A stretch of DNA of 64,000 nucleotides from an uncultured Sphingomonadales bacterium (GTDB lineage: Bacteria; Pseudomonadota; Alphaproteobacteria; Sphingomonadales; Sphingomonadaceae), in the NCBI GenBank assembly GCA_903839675.1, contig CAIMDB010000035.1:1-64000 (forward strand), written 5' to 3'. The notes under the pieces were generated by a model. That model worked only from the letters and a program-made list of their open reading frames with translations, was not told the DNA's origin and did not search any database. The translations under genes and the position numbers were made by a program. Below, piece after piece: positions 18,239 through 27,057 of the stretch. The stretch's first letter is position 1. Every line of letters begins with the position of its first letter.

Positions 18239-18399
18239 GGTTCGTATTCCTCCCATTTGCGGCTCATCGCCCGCCGGACGGGGGTATCACAGTTTACGCA
18301 AACGGATACCCAGCCCTTGTCATCCTGATAGGCCTTTGATCGATCCCGATCATGCACACCGCGTGTGCAATTGAAGGCGCGCGCCAACAACTTCTTCAT
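18229..18399 (-). CDS. Small hypothetical protein with Cys pair
   Basis: A 56-residue basic protein starting MKKLLARAFNC and containing CVNC near residue 35, plus an upstream Cys and His that could make a small zinc-binding set (Cys, His, CxxC). I chose ATG at 18399 because a purine-rich GGGGAACAAGAGA precedes it; the frame is open to 18453 with two further ATGs. It has no signal peptide or membrane helix. It overlaps the Lrp-type gene by ten bases at the 3' ends. I do not know a named family. Its persistence as a clean frame with a ribosome site supports a real gene, moderately. Confidence 0.55.
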   Translation of the reverse strand: MKKLLARAFNCTRGVHDRDRSKAYQDDKGWVSVCVNCDTPVRRAMSRKWEEYEPQL

Positions 18400-18536
18400 G
18401 TCTCTTGTTCCCCACCATTGGCGCCTGAGACTGAACGCCATGTTCTTATGCATAAGACACTAAACGTTGTTTACCGGACATGAAGAGTGTTTTGAGCCGG
18501 AATGCTCCGTTTTGGCGGTAAGGGGAGCGTCCAATG

Positions 18537-19895
18537 TTACGGCGCGAGGGGGAGCCTCAATCTCGCCAGCAATCCGCCCATATCCTCGCTCTCCTCCAGC
18601 GAGATCGTGCCGCCGTAGATTTCCGCAACATCCCGCACGATGGCAAGGCCGAGACCGGTGCCCGGCTTCGAACTGTCGAGCCGCACGCCGCGACTAAACA
18701 AGCGGTCACGGTCTTCCGCGCCGATGCCCGCCCCATCATCTTCAACGAGCAGTTCGACAAACGAACCTTCCTTCTGGACGGTCACGAACACGCTGCCTCC
18801 GCCATATTTAGCGGCGTTTTCGATCAGATTGCCGAGAATTTCGTCGAGATCCTGCCGCTCCACATGCGCCGCCAGCGACTTATCGCCCGCAATGTCGAGC
18901 CGGACATGCGGATAGAGTCGGGAGACGGCACGTTCGACCGATTCCAGCGACGGCCAGATATCGGCGCGACTATGCGCATGCCCTCGCCTGCCGACGGCGC
19001 GCGCGCGGGCAAGGTGGTGGTCCACCTGACGCCGCATTGTGGAGGCTTCGCGGACGACCGTCTCTCCAAGGTCCGGCGCCTGCGCGGTCGCTGCGTTCAT
19101 GATGACCGTGAGCGGCGTCTTCAACGCATGGGCCAGATTTCCGGCATGCTCCCGCGCTTCCTCGGCCTGGCGCTCATTATGTTCAAGCAGGCCGTTCAAT
19201 TCATCGACCAAGGGCGCGACCTCATGCGGCAGGGTTTCCGACATGACCCGACGCGACCGGCCGGCACGCATATCCGCAATAGCGATCTGGAGTTTGCGCA
19301 ACGGCCACAAGCCATAAAGCGTCTGGAGGGCCGCCATGCCGATCAACCCGATGGCGAGCAGCAGAAAGCTCTTCACCAAAGTGCTGCGGAGCGTTTCAAT
19401 CTGCTCATCGAGCGATGCGCGCGCTTGTGCGACCTGAAAGCGCCACCGCGTCTTGGAGGTGGGCAGGAATATATCCCGCTCCACAATGCGCAGTTCGCCG
19501 TCCTTAAATTCGTCACTGTTGTAAAAATGGGCGCCGTCATTCTTATGCGCAGGGTTCGCCTTCAGCGCCTGATCCCAAAGCGAGCGGGATCGGAAGGGCT
19601 CATACTTGTCGCCGCTGATTTGCCAGTAGAGGCCGGAATAGGGCTCCAGAAAGCGCTGATCGCCCATTGGACGGTTCAGGCGCACTTCCCCATCGGGACC
19701 AATTTCTGCCGACGCAATCATTTGCGTCAGCACATATTCTAACCCGGAATCAAAATTGCTTGTGACCGCATTGGTGAGCACCCGGTCCAGCGCCAAGCCA
19801 CCGCCGACGAGCAAGACCGAAATCCAGCCCGCCGCGATAAGGATCATCCGGCGGCCGAGCGAGCCGCTCGACCGGCGCGCCGCCTGTTCACTCAT
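18537..19895 (-). CDS. Sensor histidine kinase (PhoQ-like)
   Basis: A membrane sensor kinase of about 452 residues. Residues 16-40 form the first membrane helix, a periplasmic sensing region of some 135 residues follows, and a second helix (about 176-198) leads into a HAMP-like linker. The phosphoacceptor is His256 in NLAHALKTPLTVI. The N box (NLIENAAKYG) and G boxes (DDGAGIG, GTGLGLAIV) of the ATPase domain are intact. I chose ATG at 19895, two bases after the regulator's stop codon, in place of a longer frame that overlaps it. It pairs with the OmpR-type regulator at 19897. The overall design is like PhoQ, but the signal is unknown. Confidence 0.92.
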   Translation of the reverse strand: MSEQAARRSSGSLGRRMILIAAGWISVLLVGGGLALDRVLTNAVTSNFDSGLEYVLTQMIASAEIGPDGEVRLNRPMGDQRFLEPYSGLYWQISGDKYEPFRSRSLWDQALKANPAHKNDGAHFYNSDEFKDGELRIVERDIFLPTSKTRWRFQVAQARASLDEQIETLRSTLVKSFLLLAIGLIGMAALQTLYGLWPLRKLQIAIADMRAGRSRRVMSETLPHEVAPLVDELNGLLEHNERQAEEAREHAGNLAHALKTPLTVIMNAATAQAPDLGETVVREASTMRRQVDHHLARARAVGRRGHAHSRADIWPSLESVERAVSRLYPHVRLDIAGDKSLAAHVERQDLDEILGNLIENAAKYGGGSVFVTVQKEGSFVELLVEDDGAGIGAEDRDRLFSRGVRLDSSKPGTGLGLAIVRDVAEIYGGTISLEESEDMGGLLARLRLPLAP

Positions 19896-19896
19896 A

Positions 19897-20562
19897 TCAG
19901 GCGGCCGGATCTTCCAGGCTGTAGCCAAGGCCACGGATCGTCGTGATCACTTCCTGGCCCAGCTTCTTACGAATACGGGTCACAAACACTTCGATCGTAT
20001 TGGAATCGCGGTCAAAATCCTGATCATAGATATGTTCGATCAGCTCTGTCCGGCTGACGACTTTGCCCTTGTGATGAATGAGATAGCTGAGCAGTTTATA
20101 TTCCTGCGCCGTCATCTTCACAGGCTCGCCTGCCAGCGTGACGCGACCCGACCTTGTGTCGAGACGGACATCGCCTGCATTCAATTCAGACGACGCATTG
20201 CCCGACGCACGGCGGATGAGCGCCCGGAGACGCGCGATCAGTTCCTGCGTCTGGAAAGGCTTGGCGAGGTAATCATCGGCACCGGCATCAAGCCCTGCCA
20301 CCTTGTCGGACCAGCTATCCCGCGCGGTGAGGACAAGGACAGGTGTCACCTTGCCTTCTTTGCGCCAGCGGTCCAGCACGGTGAGGCCATCGACCTCGGG
20401 CAAGCCGAGATCAAGGATGACAGCGTCATAGCTTTCCGTTGAGCCGAGGAAGTGACCTTCCTCACCATCCGTCGCGAGGTCAACGGCATAGCCATTATGC
20501 TCCAGCGTGGATTTGAGCTGCTTACCCAGTGTCGGTTCGTCTTCGACGATCAAAATGCGCAT
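19897..20562 (-). CDS. OmpR/PhoP family response regulator
   Basis: A two-domain regulator of 221 residues. The receiver domain starts MRILIVEDEP, with the phosphorylated Asp51 in VILDLGLPEVDG and the conserved lysine in DYLAKPF near residue 101. The C-terminal winged helix ends in the usual VFVTRIRKKLGQEVITTIRGLGY block. ATG at 20562 is preceded by AAAGGGGGC, a strong ribosome site, so the longer open frame is not used. The sensor kinase follows immediately. A PepSY-like protein lies upstream on the same strand, 37 bases away, a trio I have seen in sphingomonads. Targets are unknown. Confidence 0.95.
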   Translation of the reverse strand: MRILIVEDEPTLGKQLKSTLEHNGYAVDLATDGEEGHFLGSTESYDAVILDLGLPEVDGLTVLDRWRKEGKVTPVLVLTARDSWSDKVAGLDAGADDYLAKPFQTQELIARLRALIRRASGNASSELNAGDVRLDTRSGRVTLAGEPVKMTAQEYKLLSYLIHHKGKVVSRTELIEHIYDQDFDRDSNTIEVFVTRIRKKLGQEVITTIRGLGYSLEDPAA

Positions 20563-20599
20563 GCCGCCCCCTTTGTGCTCGAATTTGATCCAGATAGGC

Positions 20600-20923
20600 T
20601 CAATTGCCGGCTTGGGCAATAATCGCGCCCGAGCGTCCATCGACGTCAATCCAAATAACCGATGAGCCGCGGACAAATTTCAGGCGATAGCGCATGACAT
20701 CCGAATCAAATTCAGCCCCGATATAGTTCGCACCACGTCGTTTCATCGCGGGAACGACGGCACCTTCGATCTGACGAAGCGAATGAATTGAGCCCCGGCG
20801 CGTCGCATTAAGGGCTGCATCCTGCTCATCTCTGCGGCTTTGCTGCGCGTTCGCGCCCGCGCCAAGCACGGCCGCGACCAAGGCGGCCGCAAATACTCTG
20901 GAAGGAACGTTGAACTTAAACAC
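20600..20923 (-). CDS. Exported PepSY-like protein
   Basis: A small exported protein of 107 residues from GTG at 20923. A signal peptide covers about residues 1-26 (SRVFAAALVAAVLGAGANA then QQ). The mature part has a helix followed by strands, ending IGAEFDSDVMRYRLKFVR and VIWIDVDGRSGAII, the pattern of PepSY domains (periplasmic peptidase-inhibitor-like or ligand domains). The start is uncertain: no clear ribosome site precedes the GTG, and the frame is open to 21001. It precedes the PhoP/PhoQ-like pair and may modulate the sensor in the periplasm, as inferred from gene order. Confidence 0.75.
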   Translation of the reverse strand: MFKFNVPSRVFAAALVAAVLGAGANAQQSRRDEQDAALNATRRGSIHSLRQIEGAVVPAMKRRGANYIGAEFDSDVMRYRLKFVRGSSVIWIDVDGRSGAIIAQAGN

Positions 20924-21022
20924 GATTTGAGCGCATAGCAGGCTGGATTGAATAGGCCATGAATGACCTGTGCCATTTCCTTCTCCGATGTATCCCGCCA
21001 ATCCTTAGTCCGGTTCCCCGCA

Positions 21023-22807
21023 ATGTCAGCACCTGTTTTGAGTTATGAAGGCCTTGGATTGGTTCAAGGCTCCGGCTGGCTGTTCCGCGAGCTGGACGTT
21101 TATGTGGGTGAACGCGACCGTCTGGCGCTGATCGGCCGCAATGGTGCGGGCAAGACAACCTTGTTCAAACTCCTCGCCAACCGGATCGATTCCGATGAAG
21201 GCAGACGCACCATCGTCCCCGGCACCAATGTCGTGCTGCTGGAGCAGGAACCTGACCTGACTGGCTGCGCCACATTGCGCGACTACACAATTTCAGGCGA
21301 CAATCCCCCGCAGCTTCACGAAGTCGAGGCGATTGCCGACCAATTGGGTATCGATCTGTCGCGCGCCTGTTCCACCGCATCGGGCGGAGAACGACGCCGC
21401 GCTGCCATCGCCCGTGCGCTGTCTCTCAACCCCGATGTGCTGCTGTTGGACGAGCCGACCAACCATCTCGATCTGGGCGCCATCGAATGGCTGGAAAACT
21501 GGCTCAACCGCTTTTCCGGTGCCTTCATCGTCATCAGCCATGACAGAACCTTCCTTACGCGCCTGACCCGCGAAACACTTTGGATTGACCGGGGCAAGGT
21601 CCGGCGCGCCGAAGTCGGCTTTGGCGGATTTGAAGCCTGGCAGGAGAAAATCTTCGCCGAAGAAGAACGCGCCGCCCATAAGATGGATGCCAAGCTGAAG
21701 ATTGAGCTCCACTGGCTCGAGCGCGGTGTCACCGCCCGACGCAAGCGCAATCAGGGCCGCCTTGAGAAGCTGAACCAGATGCGCGCCACGCGGGCCGCGA
21801 TGATGGGCCCGACCGGTATCGCCAAGATGTCCATCGAAAGCGACGACGTCCGTTCCAAATCGGTCATCACGGCTGAGGGTGTCTCAAAGACTTATGGAGA
21901 CAGGACGCTCTTCAAAGACTTCACCCTGCGCATCCAGCGCGGCGACCGGATCGGTATCGTCGGGTCGAATGGTACCGGCAAAACGACGCTGCTTAAATTG
22001 CTGACAGGCGAAATTGTACCCGACGCGGGCAGCATCAAGCTCGCCAAATCCCTGAACGGCATCGTCATTGATCAGCAACGCGCGCTCCTGAGCGGCGACA
22101 AGCGCGTCCGTGACGTGCTGGCCGATGGTGGAGACTGGGTGACCGTGCTCGGCGAGAAGAAACACATCAAAGGCTATCTCAAGGAATTTCTGTTCGACCC
22201 CGAACTGTCGGAAGCGCGCGTCGCAACCTTATCGGGCGGGGAGCAGGCACGCCTCCTTCTGGCGAGGGAATTTGCGCGCCATTCCAATCTGCTCGTGCTC
22301 GATGAACCGACTAACGACCTTGATCTGGAAACGCTCGATCTCTTGCAGGAAGTGATATCCGATTATGACGGCACTGTCCTGATCGTCAGCCATGACCGTG
22401 ACTTTCTTGATCGCACCGTCACGCTGACGCTGGGACTTAGTGGGTCCGGCAAGGTCGATATCGTTGCTGGCGGCTATGCGGATTGGGAAAAGCAGAGGTC
22501 AGCGCCAAAGACTGGGGCAGCAAAGCCCAAGGCCGCGGTCGTGGAGGCTCCCGAAAAGCCGAAAGTGCAGACCAAGCTCAGCTACAAAGACCAGCGCGAC
22601 TATGATCTGCTGCCCAAACGGGTTGAGGAACTGGGTGCGGCCATTGCAGATGCAGAAACAAAGCTATCTGACCCTGATCTTTATGCAAAGAACCCGGGGC
22701 GTTTTGAAGACCTCACCAAGGAAATCGAAAAACTGCGGGCAGAGCGTGACGCGGCTGAAGAACGCTGGCTGACGCTTGCCGAGATGGTGGATACGCTGGG
22801 CGGTTAG
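21023..22807 (+). CDS. uup: ABC-F family ATPase
   Basis: A cytoplasmic ABC-F protein of 594 residues with two nucleotide-binding domains and no membrane part; the family acts on ribosomes or DNA. The first domain has GRNGAGKTT (38-46) and SGGERRRAAIARAL; the second has GSNGTGKTT (about 314) and LSGGEQARLLLAREF. The linker between them is rich in Lys and Arg (HWLERGVTARRKRNQG). The C-terminus is a charged coiled coil of some 70 residues after a Pro/Lys-rich spacer, the feature that separates Uup from EttA. I chose ATG at 21023, where the sequence matches the family start. Its last four bases overlap the convergent DUF815 gene. Confidence 0.9.
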   Translation: MSAPVLSYEGLGLVQGSGWLFRELDVYVGERDRLALIGRNGAGKTTLFKLLANRIDSDEGRRTIVPGTNVVLLEQEPDLTGCATLRDYTISGDNPPQLHEVEAIADQLGIDLSRACSTASGGERRRAAIARALSLNPDVLLLDEPTNHLDLGAIEWLENWLNRFSGAFIVISHDRTFLTRLTRETLWIDRGKVRRAEVGFGGFEAWQEKIFAEEERAAHKMDAKLKIELHWLERGVTARRKRNQGRLEKLNQMRATRAAMMGPTGIAKMSIESDDVRSKSVITAEGVSKTYGDRTLFKDFTLRIQRGDRIGIVGSNGTGKTTLLKLLTGEIVPDAGSIKLAKSLNGIVIDQQRALLSGDKRVRDVLADGGDWVTVLGEKKHIKGYLKEFLFDPELSEARVATLSGGEQARLLLAREFARHSNLLVLDEPTNDLDLETLDLLQEVISDYDGTVLIVSHDRDFLDRTVTLTLGLSGSGKVDIVAGGYADWEKQRSAPKTGAAKPKAAVVEAPEKPKVQTKLSYKDQRDYDLLPKRVEELGAAIADAETKLSDPDLYAKNPGRFEDLTKEIEKLRAERDAAEERWLTLAEMVDTLGG

Positions 22808-23616
22808 AGCGTCTTGCCGGCCCGCCCGGCAAGCTCGACCGCATAATGCCATGCGACACGGCCAGACCGCGCGCCGCGCTGTGTGGCCCAGGTGAGGGCA
22901 TCTTGCGGGTCAAACTCCAGACCCAGATGCTTGGCATAGCCCGCAACCATCTCCAGCCAGACGTCCTGCGTGCAGACATGAAAGCCGAGGCTCAGCCCAA
23001 AGCGGTCGGCCAGCGCCAGATTGTCGTCTACGGTATCGCGAGGATTAATGGCGCTCGCCTGTTCTTCCAGATTGCGCGGCACGATGTGGCGACGGTTGGC
23101 TGTCACATAGAGCCGGACATGGCCGGGACGCGCAGAGATGCCGCCATCCAGCACAGACCGGATGTGGCGCATTCGGGGGTCTGCCTGCTCAAAGCCAATA
23201 TCATCTATGAAAACGAGCGTCGGCACGTCTGACCGGCTGAGCAGAGCAAAGAGCGCAGGCAGGCTGTCAATCTCATCACAGCTGGCTTCAACAAGGCGCA
23301 GCGTGCCACCTTCATCCTGCACGGCCTTCGTCGTCGATTTGACGAGCGCCGATTTGCCCGTTCCGCGTGCGCCCCAAAGGAGGATGTCATGCGCCGCAGC
23401 ACCCGCTGCCAGCCGTCGGCTATTCTCAAGGACGGCCGCCTTCTGCGCATCAACGCCCGCCAGCAGGTCAACCGAGACAGGATTAAACGTCGGCACGGGC
23501 CGCATCACGCCCAACTGCCAGACATAGGCAGTCGCGTCACCGGGGACGTTCGTCAGCACCGGCGGCGAAAGCCGTTCGAGCGCGTCAGCAATGCGGGTCA
23601 GGGCGTCCTTGTCCAT
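22804..23616 (-). CDS. DUF815 family AAA ATPase
   Basis: A 270-residue ATP-binding protein of the DUF815 group, conserved in proteobacteria and of unsettled function. Walker A is GARGTGKS (residues 82-89), Walker B is TLVFIDDIGFE near 155, and a basic sensor-like TANRRHIVPR follows. The N-terminal segment MDKDALTRIADALERL is typical for the group. It converges on uup, overlapping by four bases, and lies 32 bases upstream of prsT on the same strand. I see no evidence that it belongs functionally to the prs module. Confidence 0.88.
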   Translation of the reverse strand: MDKDALTRIADALERLSPPVLTNVPGDATAYVWQLGVMRPVPTFNPVSVDLLAGVDAQKAAVLENSRRLAAGAAAHDILLWGARGTGKSALVKSTTKAVQDEGGTLRLVEASCDEIDSLPALFALLSRSDVPTLVFIDDIGFEQADPRMRHIRSVLDGGISARPGHVRLYVTANRRHIVPRNLEEQASAINPRDTVDDNLALADRFGLSLGFHVCTQDVWLEMVAGYAKHLGLEFDPQDALTWATQRGARSGRVAWHYAVELAGRAGKTL

Positions 23617-23648
23617 GGCCTCCCTATTGTCGGGTCATGGGCCTCAAG

Positions 23649-25679
23649 TCAAAGGCGGGTGAGGAAGGCTTGCGCGGCCTGCCTGTCGACAAAGCGGCTG
23701 CTTTGCAACGCTGTGGATACAGACTTGCGCGCGTCGGTTTTGCGTCCGGCCGCCGCATAGGCCTGTGCCAACTGGAAGCGGAGCGCCGGATCAAGCGGCG
23801 CCAGACGCACTGCTTTTTCCAGCATTGCGACAGCTCCGTCGCGATCGGAGCCAACCCGGTGCTGCGCCCATCCAAGAGTTCCGGCAACGGCGGGATTGTC
23901 CGGCATCAACTCATAAGCCGCGCGAGCATAGCCCAGCGCCTGCGCGGTCTCGCCTGCGTTTATGGACGCCCAAGCCAAATTGTTGAGCAACGCCGCATCC
24001 CGGTTGCCGGTGCGTGCGCGGATGATTTCAAATTCAGCAATGGCGCTCTGCCAGCGACCGGACGCCATGTGCAGATCAGCATGCAAGCGACGGACGGGAA
24101 TGCTTTGTGGATTTTGCGAGAGATAGAGGCCGATGACGCTGGCCGCCCCCTGACCATCCCCGACATTCGCCAAAGCAAGGGCAAAGCGCAGCGCAGTTGC
24201 CTCCGAGAAATCGAGATTAGCTGCCTTCTTGTAGGCGGCAGCCGCTGCCGGCCAGTTTCCGAGTTTGGCTTGGACATCGCCTGCAAGAATATGAGCGGCA
24301 GGTACGCCGGGGTTGCGCCTTTCAATCTCGAGCGCGCGGCCAAGCGCGGCACCGGCCTGCCCTGCCCCGATTTGCGCCGCGATGAGCGGAATGGCGGTGC
24401 GCGCATCCAGCGGGTTCGCCGCGTTATCGGCAGCTGCCTTAACCAGCGGCACAGTCACCAGCGCCTGAGAAGGGCGAAGCTGCGGGCTGGCAGCCCTGTC
24501 GAGCATCTGTGCAGCGGCCGCTCGGTCTCCCTTGGTCTCAAAGGCCCGGCCGATCATAGTCAGTGTATAGGAATCCGCATCCTCACGCGCAGCAAGCCCC
24601 CGAAGTATGGCGATGACGCCATCATTGTCCTTAGCCTGCGCATAGGCCGCCCCGAGCAAACGACGCGCCGTCAGATTGGCGGGCTGAAGCTCCACCAAGT
24701 CAGACAGGCGATCAATGGCCTGTTCGTGGGCGCCATCATGCAGTTCCATCGTGGCGCGCAGCAACATGGTGCCCGGCTCATCATCCAGACTGCCGGACGT
24801 CCGATTGAGGAGCGCACGGGCAAGATCAAATCGCCCTGCCCGCGCCGCCATGACGGATTGAAGATACCAGGCCCGCGCATTGCGCTGATCCAGCGACAAG
24901 ACGCGGCGGGTCAATTCGAGCATCTCGCGGTTTGACCCTGCATCGCCAAGCGTTGCGGCTAGACCGAGCAGCGCCTCGACATGATTGGGGTCGACCTCGA
25001 GCGCCTTGCGATACCAGGGGACGGCAGCGGCCAAGCCAAAGCGCTTCCGGTCCAACTCTGCTGCCAGCACCAGCGCCTTCACATTACGCGGGCCGATCCG
25101 CACGGCTTCTGCCGCGGCGGGAAAGGCAGCGGCAAGATTGCCTGTTGCCATGTGCAGCCGGGCAAGATCGGTCCATACCTCCACGGTAGACCAGCCCCGC
25201 GCAATCGCCGCGTCCAGTTCGGCACGCGCGCCGTCTGCATTGCCTAAGCCCGCCAGAGCCGCTGCCCGGATGCGCGCAGCGTACTCCCCATGCCGGTCTC
25301 CGGCGAGAGCGGGATCGGCAAGCTTCAGGGCCTCAGCAAAATTGCCGTCAACCAGCCGGACATGCGCCAGCAAATAAGACGTATCTTGCGGCGCGGCGCC
25401 AAGTTCAGTCGCCCGTGCAAGTTGCTCGGCTGCCGTTTCACCGTCACCAAGTTCCAAGGCAACGCGCGCCTGCGCCAGCCGAGCCGAAACGTTGGATGGG
25501 TCGGCCTTAAGGGCGTTCATCAGCTCCACACGGGCGGCCCGCAAATCACCCTTGGCGATCAGGCTTGTGCCCCGCGCATAAGCCTCCCGCGACGCTGTGA
25601 CATCGCCCGCCTGTGCCAACACGGCACCGCCGAGCAAGCCTGTAGCGAGCAGCACAACCAAGGGATGCGACATCCGCAT
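23649..25679 (-). CDS. prsT: PEP-CTERM system TPR-repeat protein PrsT
   Basis: A 676-residue protein built of many tetratricopeptide repeats from about residue 28 to the end (repeated A-LG-A-A--P patterns such as LEVDPNHVEALLGLAATLG). It is the third gene of the prsK-prsR-prsT set linked to exosortase A (XrtA) loci. The N-terminus (MRMSHPLVVLLATGLLGGAV then LAQAGD) is a signal peptide of the ordinary type: I see no lipobox and no cysteine anywhere in the protein, whereas the family is usually described as a lipoprotein of around 900 residues. It starts four bases after prsR. Role: probably a periplasmic scaffold for exopolysaccharide or sorted-protein assembly, which is inference. Confidence 0.85.
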   Translation of the reverse strand: MRMSHPLVVLLATGLLGGAVLAQAGDVTASREAYARGTSLIAKGDLRAARVELMNALKADPSNVSARLAQARVALELGDGETAAEQLARATELGAAPQDTSYLLAHVRLVDGNFAEALKLADPALAGDRHGEYAARIRAAALAGLGNADGARAELDAAIARGWSTVEVWTDLARLHMATGNLAAAFPAAAEAVRIGPRNVKALVLAAELDRKRFGLAAAVPWYRKALEVDPNHVEALLGLAATLGDAGSNREMLELTRRVLSLDQRNARAWYLQSVMAARAGRFDLARALLNRTSGSLDDEPGTMLLRATMELHDGAHEQAIDRLSDLVELQPANLTARRLLGAAYAQAKDNDGVIAILRGLAAREDADSYTLTMIGRAFETKGDRAAAAQMLDRAASPQLRPSQALVTVPLVKAAADNAANPLDARTAIPLIAAQIGAGQAGAALGRALEIERRNPGVPAAHILAGDVQAKLGNWPAAAAAYKKAANLDFSEATALRFALALANVGDGQGAASVIGLYLSQNPQSIPVRRLHADLHMASGRWQSAIAEFEIIRARTGNRDAALLNNLAWASINAGETAQALGYARAAYELMPDNPAVAGTLGWAQHRVGSDRDGAVAMLEKAVRLAPLDPALRFQLAQAYAAAGRKTDARKSVSTALQSSRFVDRQAAQAFLTRL

Positions 25680-25683
25680 GGAA

Positions 25684-27057
25684 TTAGGCCTGCATCCCGT
25701 ACTGCTTCAACAGATCATACAGGGTCGGACGGCTGATCCCGAGCAGCTTGGCCGCGTTGGAGATATTACCCTCTGTGCGGGCCACCGCGCGACGGATGGC
25801 AAGCCGGTCCGCGCGTTCACGGACAGCCTTTAAGTTGATGACTTCCGCTGTGTCGTCTTCTTCAACCGAGGCCGGCAGATCGAGGTCGGTCGCCGTCAAA
25901 AGTCGACCTTCTGCCATGATGACGGCCCGCTTCATGCGGTTTTCGAGCTCACGGACATTGCCCGGCCATGTCCAGCGATCAACAGCCGCCAGCGCATCGG
26001 GGGCGAGGCCTTTCACATTCGGGTTCATTGCCGCTGCATATTTGGTCGCGAAATGCCGCGCGAGCAGCCCTGCATCCCCGGCACGACCCGCCAGCGACGG
26101 GATCCGCACGACGATTTCCGCAAGTCGATAATAAAGATCTTCCCGGAAGGTGCCTTCGGCCGTCATGACATCCAGATTCTGGTGCGTGGCACATACGATG
26201 CGTGTGTCGACCGGAATGGGCTTGCGTCCGCCAATGCGTTCAACAACACGTTCCTGAAGGAAACGCAGCAGCTTCACCTGAAGAGGGAGCGGAATATCGC
26301 CGACTTCATCCAGAAATAGCGTGCCGCCCTGCGCCATCTCAATCTTGCCTTCGGTGGTCTTCACCGCCCCTGTAAACGCGCCCTTTTCATAACCGAACAA
26401 TTCCGCCTCAAGCAGCGTTTCCGGGATCGCGGCGCAGTTGATTGCCACAAACGGGCCCCGTGCGCGGTTTGAGCTGTCATGCAGGCCGCGCGCCAACAGC
26501 TCCTTGCCCGTACCACTGGCGCCCAGCAGCATCACCGAGACATCCGCTTTGGCAACACGCTCAATCGTCGTGGCGACTTTCAGCATCTCAGGCGCTGCCG
26601 TGATCATGCCGCCGAGGACGCTGATGCTCCCCGGCGACACCGAGGCGAGACGCATGTTATCGGCCTCGATGGCATGGACGTGGAAGGCGCGTTTGACGAT
26701 GTGACCAAGCTCATCAATGTCGACGGGTTTCTGATAAAAGTCATAAGCCCCGCCCGAAATGGCGCGCATCGCGCTTTCGCGGGCGCCATGGCCAGAGGCG
26801 ACGATCACCTTGGTGTCCGGCTTCAGCTTCAGGATTTCCTCAAGCGTCGCAAAGCCTTCCGTCACGCCATCAGGATCAGGCGGCAGGCCAAGGTCTAACG
26901 TAACCACTGCGGGCTCTTCCGCGCGCAGCAGATCAATGGCGGACTGGCGGTCACCGGCCACGAAGACTTCATAGTCATCATAGGCCCATTTCAGTTGACG
27001 CTGCAGCCCCTCATCATCTTCGATGACAAGCAATTTGGGTTTGTCAGACTGGCTCAT
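25684..27057 (-). CDS. prsR: PEP-CTERM-box response regulator PrsR
   Basis: A sigma-54-dependent response regulator of 457 residues. The receiver domain carries Asp55 in VVTLDLGLP. The AAA+ domain has Walker A GASGTGKE (180-187) and the sigma-54 contact motif GAFTGA (227-232), and the C-terminal Fis-type helix-turn-helix (about 415-457) ends with NAAKLLGISRPTLYDLLKQY. It is the partner of PrsK, overlapping that gene's end by four bases, and should activate RpoN promoters of exopolysaccharide and PEP-CTERM genes. I found no strong -24/-12 site in the window; the dyad at 30561 is a possible binding site. Confidence 0.93.
   Translation of the reverse strand: MSQSDKPKLLVIEDDEGLQRQLKWAYDDYEVFVAGDRQSAIDLLRAEEPAVVTLDLGLPPDPDGVTEGFATLEEILKLKPDTKVIVASGHGARESAMRAISGGAYDFYQKPVDIDELGHIVKRAFHVHAIEADNMRLASVSPGSISVLGGMITAAPEMLKVATTIERVAKADVSVMLLGASGTGKELLARGLHDSSNRARGPFVAINCAAIPETLLEAELFGYEKGAFTGAVKTTEGKIEMAQGGTLFLDEVGDIPLPLQVKLLRFLQERVVERIGGRKPIPVDTRIVCATHQNLDVMTAEGTFREDLYYRLAEIVVRIPSLAGRAGDAGLLARHFATKYAAAMNPNVKGLAPDALAAVDRWTWPGNVRELENRMKRAVIMAEGRLLTATDLDLPASVEEDDTAEVINLKAVRERADRLAIRRAVARTEGNISNAAKLLGISRPTLYDLLKQYGMQA

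Noticed and set aside
18534-19742. 402-codon plus-strand frame opposite the histidine kinase.
   Set aside because: Antisense to a complete kinase; no recognisable motif.
23637-24935. 432-codon plus-strand frame opposite prsT.
   Set aside because: Antisense to a TPR protein whose repeats are intact; codon pattern fits the minus strand.
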